Source: Burkholderia sp. L27(2015) (GTDB taxonomy: Bacteria > Pseudomonadota > Gammaproteobacteria > Burkholderiales > Burkholderiaceae). From it: 63,400 bases of DNA. A program made the position numbers and the translations under genes. The notes beneath the pieces were generated by a model, which worked only from the letters and a program-made list of their open reading frames with translations, searched no databases and was not told the DNA's origin. This document shows positions 18,008-28,021 of this stretch, one piece after another. Numbering within the stretch: position 1 is the stretch's first letter; each line of letters starts with the position of its first letter. The stretch lies in assembly GCF_009765705.1 (NCBI RefSeq), contig NZ_LMUX01000017.1:708948-772347 (forward strand), in the 5' to 3' direction.

Positions 18008-19667
18008 TCTAGGACGGACGTTCCTGCAGGCGGTCGAGCGCAGCCCAAACGCGCCGGCGATTGTCGATGGCGAGTTGCAACTGTCCTACGTGCAGTGGTA
18101 TCGGATCATCAGGCGCGTGTCGCTGGGACTGCAGGCGCGAGGCATCAAGCGCGGCGACCGCCTGGTTGTAATCCTGCAAAACCGCTGGGAGATGGCCACT
18201 TTGCACTGGGCCTGCCAGTTCTGCGGGATCGTCGTGACACCGGTCAATTGGCGTGCCAAACCCGAAGAGCTTGAATATTGCATGGCCGACGCGCAGGCGG
18301 TGGGCGTGGTCTTCGAAGCGGTGAGTGCTGTTGCGGTCGAGGGGAGCGCCACCGCGCAGCGCGTGTTGCGCGTCGCGCTCGACAGGGTGCCCGGCGGCAA
18401 TTGCAGTTTTGAGAGTTTGACGAATACTGCGGATGTCGATGTCGATGTCGATGTCGATGCCAACGCCAACGCCAACGCCAACGCCAACGCCAACGCCAAC
18501 GCCAACGCCAACGCCAACGCCAGTGCCGCCGCCGCTGACATGCGCACCAAGTTCGAAAGCGCCGCCGAAGCGGATGACTTGTCACTGCTGCTCTACACCT
18601 CAGGCACCACGGGCAAACCCAAAGGCGTGCCCCGCCGGCATCGTCACGAGCGCGCCGCAGCGCTCGCTCACGTCGCACAAAATTTCTATCGACGCGGCGA
18701 GCGGACCTTGGGTGTCATGCCGCTTTATCACACGATGGGTGTGCGCTCGCTGTTGGCGATGGCGCTCATAGACGGGCTTTTCGTTTGCGTGCGGCGCTGG
18801 AACTCGTCACAAGCACTGCGAGCGCTCAGCGAACATCGCATCAGTTGCCTATACCTGGTGCCAACGCTGTATCACGACCTGCTGGCCGCGCCCGAATTTG
18901 CCGACACCGATATCTCATCGGTGACCAAACTCGGCTTTGCCGGCGCGCCGATGAACGATGCCTTGTTGCAACGGCTGCAGGCCACGTTTGAGCCGCAGTG
19001 GTTCGTCAATCACTACGGCTCTTCCGAGGTCTACACCGTCAGCATCAATCACGATGCTGTTGCCAAACCCGGCAGCGCCGGCCGCGCCGGACTCAATACG
19101 CGCTTGCGGGTGGTGCATCTGCAAGCCACCACGCCCGACGAGCTCGCGATGCCGGGCGAAGAAGGCCAGATTGCCGTCGACCTGCGTGGCGACGAAGCAT
19201 TCGAAGGCTATTGGCGGCGTCCGGACGCGGACGCGAAAGCATTGCGCGGCGGCTGGTACTTCAGCGGCGACACCGGGTTTATCGACGGTGACGGCGACCT
19301 CTTCGTCAGCGGCCGGATCGACGACATGATCATCAGCGGCGGCGAGAACATCTCACCGGTCGATATCGAATCGGTGTTGTCGCTGCATCCCGACGTCGAC
19401 GAGGTCGCGGTGGCCGGTGTGCCCGACGATCGTTGGGGGCAGCGCGTGGTGGCGTTTATCAAGCGCCGCGGCACACTCGATTCGAAAGCGCTGGACGCCT
19501 ATTGCCGCAGCTCGGCGCTGGTCAATTTCAAATGCCCTCGCGAATACGTATTCGTGCAGGAAATTCCGAAGTCGCCGGTCGGAAAAATCCTGCGCCGGAA
19601 ATTATCGGCCGGCGAATTCGAGCGCGATGCGGCCGTCGATGCTGTTGGCAGCGCCAAATCAGAATGA
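18000..19667 (+). CDS. hmfD: 2-furoate-CoA ligase (AMP-binding) with an Asn-Ala repeat insertion
   Basis: The 555-residue acyl-CoA synthetase has the A3 motif LLLYTSGTTGKPKGVPRRH (about residue 198), the hinge GRIDDMIISGGENISP and the catalytic Lys in SPVGKILRRK near the C-terminus. It would activate furoate to furoyl-CoA with ATP and CoA. Residues 145-174 are an Asp-Val then Asn-Ala dipeptide run coded by two hexanucleotide repeats, placed just before the A3 motif in the N-terminal domain where relatives have a short loop. Gene context supports HmfD; the exact acid is inferred. Confidence 0.75.
   Translation: MLDLGRTFLQAVERSPNAPAIVDGELQLSYVQWYRIIRRVSLGLQARGIKRGDRLVVILQNRWEMATLHWACQFCGIVVTPVNWRAKPEELEYCMADAQAVGVVFEAVSAVAVEGSATAQRVLRVALDRVPGGNCSFESLTNTADVDVDVDVDANANANANANANANANANANASAAAADMRTKFESAAEADDLSLLLYTSGTTGKPKGVPRRHRHERAAALAHVAQNFYRRGERTLGVMPLYHTMGVRSLLAMALIDGLFVCVRRWNSSQALRALSEHRISCLYLVPTLYHDLLAAPEFADTDISSVTKLGFAGAPMNDALLQRLQATFEPQWFVNHYGSSEVYTVSINHDAVAKPGSAGRAGLNTRLRVVHLQATTPDELAMPGEEGQIAVDLRGDEAFEGYWRRPDADAKALRGGWYFSGDTGFIDGDGDLFVSGRIDDMIISGGENISPVDIESVLSLHPDVDEVAVAGVPDDRWGQRVVAFIKRRGTLDSKALDAYCRSSALVNFKCPREYVFVQEIPKSPVGKILRRKLSAGEFERDAAVDAVGSAKSE
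18432..18521 (+). repeat. In-frame double hexanucleotide repeat (GATGTC)4 and (AACGCC)10
   Basis: Four GATGTC units (18432-18455) and one GATGCC lead into ten exact AACGCC units (18462-18521), then AGTGCC. They encode (Asp-Val)4, Asp-Ala and (Asn-Ala)10. Exact copies at the nucleotide level show recent expansion rather than selection on the protein alone. Confidence 0.95.
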
Positions 19668-19672
19668 CTGCG

Positions 19673-19711
19673 CCGAATAACCGAACCGAATAACTGAACC
19701 GAATAACCGAT
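19673..19711. repeat. 13-bp tandem repeat, three copies
   Basis: ccgaataaccgaa, ccgaataactgaa and ccgaataaccgat follow each other right after the hmfD stop codon, in the 94-bp spacer before hmfE. Confidence 0.9.
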
Positions 19712-19761
19712 CACCACACCGCTGAATACCGGATTGTTTAACGTTTTTACAGGAGTGAACC

Positions 19762-20568
19762 ATGACTACCCTTAATCATCGCGGCCACGCGCTGTTGCAG
19801 GCACTGGATGGCTTTTCGGTGGAAATCGACGAAGCCCGCCAGCGCGCCGACATCATTTTGAACCGGCCGCCTTTTAACATCGTGCAGATGGCGCAACGCG
19901 ACCAGTTGTGCGCGGCATTCGAAGCGTTGGACCTCGATGACCGCGTGCGCGTGATCGTCGTGCGCGCAGTGGGCGAGCATTTCTCCAGCGGCGGCGACAT
20001 CAAGGGCTTTCTTGAGGCCACGCCCGAGCATGTCTCCAAGCTCGCGTGGAATATCGCCGCGCCGGCACGTTGCAGCAAACCGGTGATCGCCGCGAACCGC
20101 GGCTTCTGCTTCGGCGTGGGCTTCGAATTGTCGCTCGCCTGCGATTTCCGCATCGCGACCGTCACCACCCAATACGCGTTGCCTGAACAGAAGCTCGGGC
20201 AGATCCCGGGTTCGGGCGGCTCCGCACGGCTGCAGAAAATGGTCGGCATTGCTCGGACCAAAGACATCGTGATGCGCTCACGTCGCATCCCCGGCAAGCA
20301 GGCTTACGAGTGGGGTGTAGCGGTCGATTGCGTCGCCGACGCCGAACTCGAAACCGCAACCGATGCGCTGGTTGAAGAGTTGTGTGCGTTCTCGCCGCTG
20401 GCCCAGCGCACCGCGAAAAAATTGCTCAACGATACCGAAGATGCGCCGCTTTCGATCGCCATCGAACTCGAAGGCCATTGCTACAGTCGCCTGCGTAGTT
20501 CCGACGATTTCCGCGAGGGCGTGGAAGCGTTTCACGGCAAGCGCAAACCGACGTTCCGAGGCACGTGA
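19762..20568 (+). CDS. hmfE: Crotonase-family 2-oxoglutaroyl-CoA hydrolase (furoate pathway)
   Basis: The 268-residue protein has the crotonase fold: the oxyanion segment HFSSGGDIKGF, then NRGFCFGVGFELSLACDFRI and ALPEQKLGQIPGSGG, which keeps the first catalytic Glu of enoyl-CoA hydratases. At the second Glu position the sequence reads KDIVM, so simple hydratase chemistry is less likely. In the hmf operon this family member hydrolyses the CoA thioester formed after tautomerisation and yields 2-oxoglutarate. An AGGAG ribosome site precedes the ATG. Confidence 0.75.
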   Translation: MTTLNHRGHALLQALDGFSVEIDEARQRADIILNRPPFNIVQMAQRDQLCAAFEALDLDDRVRVIVVRAVGEHFSSGGDIKGFLEATPEHVSKLAWNIAAPARCSKPVIAANRGFCFGVGFELSLACDFRIATVTTQYALPEQKLGQIPGSGGSARLQKMVGIARTKDIVMRSRRIPGKQAYEWGVAVDCVADAELETATDALVEELCAFSPLAQRTAKKLLNDTEDAPLSIAIELEGHCYSRLRSSDDFREGVEAFHGKRKPTFRGT

Positions 20569-20734
20569 AGCGTTCGGCCCCACAGCCTCGCGACATAAGT
20601 ACTCGCACATAACAACCATAACGCTCCGCGACGCAGCCTTGCTGCGTTGACGGCGACTAACCCCGACGCGGTGGTGGCTACATGCCAGGCAGGTGCAGGG
20701 CCGCACCCGCGATCAGGGAGGAGAGGAGATCACC

Positions 20735-22075
20735 ATGTCAAATATCGCTCAACCTTTGATGCCAATCGGCGGCGTCACCAACCGACAGATTCTTGCCACC
20801 GTCAGTGCCTCGTGCCTGGGCTGGGCGCTCGATTTGTTCGATCTGTTTGTCTTGCTATATGTGGCACCCGTTATCGGCAAGCTGTTTTTTCCATCCACGC
20901 ACGCGATGCTTTCGCTGGCGGCAGTGTATGCGTCGTTTGCGGTGACGCTGCTGATGCGCCCGATCGGCTCGGCGCTATTCGGCTCCTACGCGGACCGTCA
21001 CGGACGCAAGGGCGCGATGATGGTGGCGGTCATCGGCGTGGGGGTGGCGACGGCGTTGTTCGGCACGTTGCCGACCGTGGCGCAGGTGGGTGTTCTCGCG
21101 CCTATCCTGTTCTTGCTGTTGCGTCTGGTGCAGGGCATTTTTGTCGGCGGCGTGGTGGCCTCGACCCATACGATCGGAACCGAATCGGTGCCGCCGGCAT
21201 GGCGTGGCGCAGTATCGGGGTTGATCGGCGGTGGTGGCGCAGGCGCCGGGGCATTGCTCGCGTCGCTCGTGTATCTGCTGGCTTCGTCGGTGTTCCCGGG
21301 GCAAGCGTTCGAAGACTGGGGCTGGCGTTGCATGTTCTTTACCGGAATCATCAGTTCGATATTGGGTTTGTTCGTTTTCAGCAGCCTTGAAGAGTCGCCG
21401 ATGTGGAAGAAGCTCAAGAGCGAAGCGGCCCCGGGCATCGCCCGACCCAAGGTCGAAGCACCGCTCGCCACCTTGTTTTCGAGCAAATGGCGCGGCGTGC
21501 TGTTCGTCAATTTGTTGCTCACGATAGGCGGCGGTAGTGGCTACTATCTGACGTCGGGATATCTGCCTTCGTATCTGAAGCTGGTCAATCATGCACCCAA
21601 TGCCACGGCGGGCGTAATCCTGGCTTTAAGCAGCGTGGGCGTTATTGTGGCGGCGGTATTGGCCGGTCACTTGAGCGAAATAATCGGCCGCAAGCGCGCG
21701 TTCATCTATATCGGCCTGGTGCGGTTGGTGTTGTTTCCGGTGCTGTTCCTGACGATGGCGCAAGCGCAGAGCGTCGAGGCCATTGCTGCGTATGCGGTGG
21801 CGCTGAGCATGTTGGGCACGGCCGGCTTTGCGCCGACATTGATCTTCCTGAACGAACGCTTTCCGACCGCGATCCGGGCGAGCGGTACCGGCCTGTCGTG
21901 GAATATCGGCTTCGCGATTGGCGGGATGATGCCCACGTTCGTGTCGTTGACAGCGCATACGGCTAGCGATCTGCCGATGACGCTGGCGATTTTTACCACG
22001 GCGATTTCGGTGATCCTGTTGATCGGCGCATTCGTGATTCCGGAGACCAAAGGGCAGCTCGACCGCGCGGTGTAG
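20735..22075 (+). CDS. MFS carboxylate/aromatic acid:H+ symporter, probable furoate uptake
   Basis: The 446-residue protein has 12 predicted membrane helices and MFS motifs of the metabolite/sialate:H+ symporter group: WALDLFDLFVL in helix 1, GSYADRHGRKGAMM in the first loop and RLVQGIFVGG in helix 4, with ERFPTAIRASGTG in the second half. A strong GAGGAGAGGAG ribosome site fixes the start at 20735. It sits 166 bp after hmfE. Furan-degrading clusters often contain an MFS gene, so uptake of the substrate acid is the natural role. Confidence 0.8.
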   Translation: MSNIAQPLMPIGGVTNRQILATVSASCLGWALDLFDLFVLLYVAPVIGKLFFPSTHAMLSLAAVYASFAVTLLMRPIGSALFGSYADRHGRKGAMMVAVIGVGVATALFGTLPTVAQVGVLAPILFLLLRLVQGIFVGGVVASTHTIGTESVPPAWRGAVSGLIGGGGAGAGALLASLVYLLASSVFPGQAFEDWGWRCMFFTGIISSILGLFVFSSLEESPMWKKLKSEAAPGIARPKVEAPLATLFSSKWRGVLFVNLLLTIGGGSGYYLTSGYLPSYLKLVNHAPNATAGVILALSSVGVIVAAVLAGHLSEIIGRKRAFIYIGLVRLVLFPVLFLTMAQAQSVEAIAAYAVALSMLGTAGFAPTLIFLNERFPTAIRASGTGLSWNIGFAIGGMMPTFVSLTAHTASDLPMTLAIFTTAISVILLIGAFVIPETKGQLDRAV

Positions 22076-22213
22076 CGCTCCGGGGCGACCGAGCCGGGGG
22101 GCTGGGTTTCCCTGCGCACGATAATTGAGATATCGTTTATCTTTTGCTCAGTTACGCGGCATCCGGCGTGCCGTGCAACTAACGTGCCCAATGCAGCAGA
22201 CCCGAGACCCCCT

Positions 22214-23383
<1,170 letters not shown>

Positions 23384-23502
23384 GATCGAGGGTGGCCGGG
23401 TTGGGGCCGGTCGGCGCTGCACATTGTCGCCATGCATTGTCACCAGCGCGTCACGCGGCTGTAGCAAATTCGAGGATGGACTTATTCTAAATCGAGCCGA
23501 TT

Positions 23503-24432
23503 ATGACTGATAGCACCGCTGAAGATAATGAAGCGCTGATGCAGCGCGTACGCGACGATCTGATCGATAGCTACGACGAAGAGCTGGAAATGGAGCTCGA
23601 CGACCGCCGTTTCGATGCCGCGACCGGCACGCCGCTGGAACCTCATACCGGGGACTCGACCGATCATCGTCGCCGCTATTTCCGCGAACTGTTTCGCTTG
23701 CAAGGCGAGCTCGTCAAACTGCAGGACTGGGTCCAGAAATCGCGCCACAAGGTGGTGATCGTGTTCGAAGGGCGCGACGCCGCCGGCAAAGGGGGCGTCA
23801 TCAAGCGCATCACGCAGCGTTTGAATCCGCGCGTGTGCCGGGTGGCGGCCTTGCCTGCGCCTAACGATCGCGAACGCACTCAATGGTATTTCCAGCGCTA
23901 TGTATCGCATCTGCCGGCAGCCGGCGAGATCGTGTTGTTCGACCGCAGTTGGTATAACCGCGCGGGCGTCGAGCGCGTGATGGGGTTTTGCACGGACGAC
24001 GAGTACGAGGAGTTTTTCCGCTCCGTGCCCGAATTCGAAAAGATGCTGGTGCGCTCCGGCATCCAGGTCATCAAATACTGGTTTTCGATCACGGACGAAG
24101 AGCAGCATCTGCGTTTTCTGGGGCGCATTCACGATCCGCTCAAACAGTGGAAACTCAGCCCGATGGATCTGGAATCGCGTCGGCGCTGGGAGGCCTACAC
24201 CAAGGCCAAGGAAGTGATGATAGAGCGTACCCACATCCCGGAAGCGCCGTGGTGGGTCGTGCCGGCTGTGGACAAGAAAAGTGCGCGCCTGAATTGCATC
24301 GCGCATTTACTCACGCAAATGCCGTATCACGAAGTCGAGCACACGCCGATCGAGTTGCCGGCGCGTGTACGCCACGAAGACTACATACGTCAGCAGGTGC
24401 CCGAAACCTTCCTGGTGCCTCAGGTTTATTGA
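23503..24432 (+). CDS. ppk2: Polyphosphate kinase 2 (PPK2 family)
   Basis: The 309-residue protein has the PPK2 P-loop FEGRDAAGKGGVIKR (about residue 87), the lid region RVAALPAPNDRERTQWYFQRY, and the Walker B segment VLFDRSWYNRAGVERVMGF. Single-domain PPK2 enzymes use polyphosphate to phosphorylate nucleoside diphosphates (class I) or monophosphates (class II); the sequence fits class I best. No ppx or ppk1 gene is near. It converges on a glycosyltransferase gene. Confidence 0.92.
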   Translation: MTDSTAEDNEALMQRVRDDLIDSYDEELEMELDDRRFDAATGTPLEPHTGDSTDHRRRYFRELFRLQGELVKLQDWVQKSRHKVVIVFEGRDAAGKGGVIKRITQRLNPRVCRVAALPAPNDRERTQWYFQRYVSHLPAAGEIVLFDRSWYNRAGVERVMGFCTDDEYEEFFRSVPEFEKMLVRSGIQVIKYWFSITDEEQHLRFLGRIHDPLKQWKLSPMDLESRRRWEAYTKAKEVMIERTHIPEAPWWVVPAVDKKSARLNCIAHLLTQMPYHEVEHTPIELPARVRHEDYIRQQVPETFLVPQVY

Positions 24433-24453
24433 GCGCTCACGTGATGACGCGCG

Positions 24454-25929
24454 TCAGAGCAGGCCGGTGCGGCTTTGCGCGCCCCAGTTGCGGCGCCCGG
24501 AAATAAACTGCACCCAGCCCAGCGTCGCGCCCACGTGGCGCAGCAACTGAAAACTGAAGGGCTCAGCCAGCGACGATAGCAGCGCGTAGACGAAGCTCGA
24601 TCCCGAGTAGTCGCCGGTCCAGCGTCGGTATAGATGAACCGACCAAAGGTGGAAACCAAAGTCGATCAGGATCTTCGCGGTGATCACGCTGAATACCGAA
24701 CCCACCAGCACCAGTTTGCCGTGCGCCAAGAACCAGATCAGCAGGAAAAACGCGGTCAGCCCGTAGATCGGTTGCACGGTGTCGATGGCTTTGACCGGCA
24801 TCATCAAGGTGCCTAATTGCCCGAAACGACGGTTGCCCGTCATGTCGCGATTCCAGTATTGGGTCTGCAAGAAACCGGCAAACCAGCGGCGGCGTTGGCG
24901 AAGAAACCCTTTCAGGTTGCTCGGTGCGGCAGTGCGCGCACGGGCATTGCCGAGCACGCGGGTTTGCCAATGCAGTTCATGGTCGACGGCGTAGCGGTGC
25001 AGGCGGTGAATCAATTCGTAGTCTTCGACCAGGCATGCCGGGTCGAAGCCGCCCACGGTCAGCACGGGTTGACGGCGAAAGCCGGCGAACGCGCCCGAAA
25101 TCAGCAGCAGGCTTTCGGCGCGCATCCACGCGAAGCGCGAGATGAAATTGCGGATGTATTCGTAGGTTTGAAACCACTGGAAGATGCGTCCGCTCAAGGT
25201 CTTGCTGCACACGGGCGTCAGCACGCCGGTGGCCGCCACCAGGCCCGGCTCGCTGGCGAATGCGTCGCGCATGGCACGGCAGGCGTCGATATCAAGCAGG
25301 GTGTCGGCGTCCACGGTCAGCACGATTTCGGTTTCGATCAGCGGCAGCGCGGCGTTGAGCGCGCGAGCCTTGCCACCGTGCGGCACGCGCAGCCAGCGCA
25401 GCGTCGGCTGGCTCGGGCTGGGGTCGCTGATTACGCCTGGGGCGGCTTCGACCAAGCCATATTCGCTTGCCAGTACCGCGGCGGTCTCATCGTCGGAGCC
25501 GTCGTCGGCGATCACGATTTGCTCGATCAGTTCGTCCTGCGCCAGCAACGAGCCGATGGTCTTGCGCAGCACAGGTGCTTCGTTGTACGCGGCGATGATG
25601 ACGCTCAGCGTGGGTCGTCGCTCGTCGGCCGGGCGCGACGCTGCCGCGGTCGGCAATGTGCGCAAGGGCCAGCTTTTCCATGCCACGTAGGCCAGCAACG
25701 CCGTGTCGTAGAAGACGTAGATCAAGCCTGCAGACCAGGCGAGCACACCTTGCAAAAAGAATGCGCGGGCGAACAATGTGATCCACAAGGCCGTTACCGC
25801 GCCGTGAATCAGAAAGCTCGTGAGTGGCGTGCGGCGCGGGGATATACGCGGTGAGGCAAGAGCAAATGCTTGGGCTAACGTGGGCGTCAAGGGTTTATCG
25901 ACTCGGTTGTTGAGGGGCACGGCAGCCAT
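24454..25929 (-). CDS. Membrane glycosyltransferase, family 2, processive type
   Basis: The 491-residue protein has membrane helices near residues 40-85, a cytoplasmic GT-A domain with SVIIAAYNEAPVL, VDADTLL (DxD), LVEDYELIHRL (catalytic Asp) and QRRRW, then three to four C-terminal helices. This is the layout of processive synthases such as PgaC or NodC. No deacetylase or export partner is adjacent, so the polymer or lipid product cannot be named. It ends 22 bp from the convergent ppk2 stop codon. Confidence 0.85.
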   Translation of the reverse strand: MAAVPLNNRVDKPLTPTLAQAFALASPRISPRRTPLTSFLIHGAVTALWITLFARAFFLQGVLAWSAGLIYVFYDTALLAYVAWKSWPLRTLPTAAASRPADERRPTLSVIIAAYNEAPVLRKTIGSLLAQDELIEQIVIADDGSDDETAAVLASEYGLVEAAPGVISDPSPSQPTLRWLRVPHGGKARALNAALPLIETEIVLTVDADTLLDIDACRAMRDAFASEPGLVAATGVLTPVCSKTLSGRIFQWFQTYEYIRNFISRFAWMRAESLLLISGAFAGFRRQPVLTVGGFDPACLVEDYELIHRLHRYAVDHELHWQTRVLGNARARTAAPSNLKGFLRQRRRWFAGFLQTQYWNRDMTGNRRFGQLGTLMMPVKAIDTVQPIYGLTAFFLLIWFLAHGKLVLVGSVFSVITAKILIDFGFHLWSVHLYRRWTGDYSGSSFVYALLSSLAEPFSFQLLRHVGATLGWVQFISGRRNWGAQSRTGLL

Positions 25930-26077
25930 TGGTGGCCTGATGTATATTGAATCTGTCGATTAAGATTAGCATGGCGCAGCAATCCGCGTATGGGCGTGCT
26001 TGGCTCGGGTTTTAGCGCCGAGTTTTAGCCCGGTATTTAGTTTCTTTCTTTAGCTTCTGCTTTACCTGATAGTTGGC

Positions 26078-26110
26078 CCCGGTAACAAGTCTTTTACCGG
26101 GATTTCTTTT
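26078..26110 (+). terminator. Intrinsic terminator upstream of the cytochrome b561 gene
   Basis: CCCGGTAA (26078-26085) and TTACCGGG (26094-26101) form a perfect 8-bp stem with an 8-base loop, followed by ATTTCTTTT. The T-rich tail is on the plus strand. The only upstream gene starts at 25929 on the minus strand, so this terminator serves no known gene and lies in the leader of the b561 gene. Confidence 0.65.
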
Positions 26111-26138
26111 GATGCGTAATTTTCTTGAACCGATCACG

Positions 26139-26708
26139 ATGAATGAATCGCAACGTTACACACGCACCGCAGCGAGTTTGCACTGGCTGATCGCCGCGCT
26201 GATTATCCTTAACGTGATTTTGGCCTTGACCGATGATTTCTGGCCGGAAGGGTGGGAACGCTATGTCATCGACCTGCACAAATCGATCGGTATCACCGTG
26301 CTCGGGCTGGCGATTGCGCGCTTGTTGTGGCGCGTTACGCATCGACCGCCGGCGCTGCCCAAGTCGTTCCCGACGTTGGAGCGCGGCGCCGCTCACACAG
26401 CGCATTTCCTGCTTTACGTGCTGATCTTCGCGATCCCGTTATCGGGTTGGGCGCACGACTCGGCCTGGATTGCAGCGGCTTCGCATCCGATGAAGTTGTA
26501 CTTCCTGGTGCCATGGCCACGCATCGGCTACTTCATGGCGCTCGATCCGCAGACCAAGGACGTATTGCATACGCAATTGGGCGAGCTTCATACGTGGCTG
26601 GGATACGTGCTGTATGTCGTGCTGTTCCTGCACGTGGCCGGCGCGTTGAAGCACGAATTCATTGACCGCGAATCGGTCGTGCGGCGCATGCTGCCGTGGG
26701 GTAAATAA
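26139..26708 (+). CDS. Cytochrome b561 family membrane protein
   Basis: The 189-residue protein starts MNESQRYTRTAASLHWLIAAL, the standard b561 N-terminus, and has four helices with candidate haem ligands: His in SLHWL, His in DLHKSIG, and His in GELHTWLGY and FLHVAGALKH. It probably carries electrons from the quinone pool to a periplasmic acceptor or oxidase. An upstream ATG at 26112 would add nine residues and lies two bases after the T-tail of the terminator, so 26139 is preferred. Confidence 0.85.
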   Translation: MNESQRYTRTAASLHWLIAALIILNVILALTDDFWPEGWERYVIDLHKSIGITVLGLAIARLLWRVTHRPPALPKSFPTLERGAAHTAHFLLYVLIFAIPLSGWAHDSAWIAAASHPMKLYFLVPWPRIGYFMALDPQTKDVLHTQLGELHTWLGYVLYVVLFLHVAGALKHEFIDRESVVRRMLPWGK

Positions 26709-26755
26709 GCGTCAAACCCTGAGCCGGCTCATGGGTCGGCTCATGCGCCGAAAGC

Positions 26756-26783
26756 CACGCCTTGGATCAAGCGCCAAGGCGTG
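26756..26783. terminator. Hairpin between convergent genes
   Basis: CACGCCTTGG (26756-26765) and CCAAGGCGTG (26774-26783) form a perfect 10-bp stem with an 8-base loop between the b561 and metallophosphoesterase stop codons. There is no T-run; its position suggests that it ends transcripts from both sides. Confidence 0.55.
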
Positions 26784-26797
26784 TAGCTTGAACCGCC

Positions 26798-27961
26798 TCA
26801 AGCAGCGGGTAGCGCGCTTAATCTCAAGCGAGTGATTTCGGATGGGGCGCCCAGGCGTTTGGGCGGCCCCCAATAACCGGTGCCGCGACTCGTATAAACC
26901 CACAAATCCTCGAGCTTTGCGAGACCGGCCGTGAACGGCTGCTGCAGGGGGACAAAGAAATTCCACGGGAAGAACTGGCCGCCGTGTGTATGGCCCGATA
27001 ACTGCAAGGTGAAGCCGGCTTGGGCGGCTGCATGCGCCGAGCGAGGTTGGTGCGCCAGCAGCAACTTGAACACGACATCGAGTGGCGCACCGGCCAGCGC
27101 GCGCAGCGGGTCGCTATGATGGCTGGGGTCGAAACTTGGCGCGGTGTAATCCGTGATGCCGGCCACGATGAGCTGAGCGCTACCGTGATCAATCACCACG
27201 TGCTCGTTGAGCAGTACGCGCAAACCCAGGCGTCGAAATTCAATAATCCATTCGGCCGCGCCGGAATAATATTCATGGTTGCCGGTGACCAGGAACGCGC
27301 CGTGGCGCGCGCTGAGCCGACCCAGCGGCGCCGTGTGCGTATTCAAATCGCCCACGCTGCCGTCCACCACGTCGCCGGTCACTGCGATCAAATCGGGCGA
27401 AAGCGCATTGACCGCGTCTACGATGGCGTCGATGTAGCGGCGTTTGATCGTCGCGCCCACGTGCAGATCGCTGATCTGGGCAATCGTGAAGCCGTCCAGC
27501 TCGGGCGGCAAGCCCGCGATCGGCACGTCTATGGTGACCACGCGGGCGCGGCGGCGCGCGTTGAAAAAGCCCACCAGCGTCGATAACAGGGCGAGCACCG
27601 GCACCGCGCGTGCCGATTCGGCGCGCCATTGCGCGGTCAGGAACGCGGAATGGGTGAGCGCTTCGACCACGAATGCGCACAGCAAGAACACATCGCGCAG
27701 CAAGGTCAGTACCAGCAGGGAAGAGAACAGGCCCAGCGCCAGCATACCGATCCATGTCAGCCTGTCCGCGAGCGGTTGTCGCTTCACGAAACGCCCAATT
27801 ACGCCAAGCACCACCGCGCCATACAGCGCGGCGATCAGCACCGCGCCCAAATGGGTGAGCGCAGGCGACAGATTCGCATCAGGTAGCAGGCGTAACGCGA
27901 TATACAGGTGCAGGAAAACGGTGACGGCAACAAAAGTCAGTAAAAACTTGATACGACGCAT
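26798..27961 (-). CDS. Membrane-anchored metallophosphoesterase
   Basis: The 387-residue protein has four to five N-terminal membrane helices (residues 1-140) and then a calcineurin-type phosphoesterase domain with all motifs: AQISDLHVG, VTGDVVDG, VTGNHEYYSG and LSGHTHGGQFFPW. Proteins with this layout (YkuE/YaeI-like) act on phospholipid-linked or other phosphoesters at the membrane. The orientation of the catalytic domain is not clear from sequence. Confidence 0.88.
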   Translation of the reverse strand: MRRIKFLLTFVAVTVFLHLYIALRLLPDANLSPALTHLGAVLIAALYGAVVLGVIGRFVKRQPLADRLTWIGMLALGLFSSLLVLTLLRDVFLLCAFVVEALTHSAFLTAQWRAESARAVPVLALLSTLVGFFNARRRARVVTIDVPIAGLPPELDGFTIAQISDLHVGATIKRRYIDAIVDAVNALSPDLIAVTGDVVDGSVGDLNTHTAPLGRLSARHGAFLVTGNHEYYSGAAEWIIEFRRLGLRVLLNEHVVIDHGSAQLIVAGITDYTAPSFDPSHHSDPLRALAGAPLDVVFKLLLAHQPRSAHAAAQAGFTLQLSGHTHGGQFFPWNFFVPLQQPFTAGLAKLEDLWVYTSRGTGYWGPPKRLGAPSEITRLRLSALPAA

Positions 27962-28021
27962 AGGGTGTTGCCTAAAAAGAAAAGGAGCCTGGCATAAAAG
28001 GAGGTAGGGGGCGCCAGGCGG

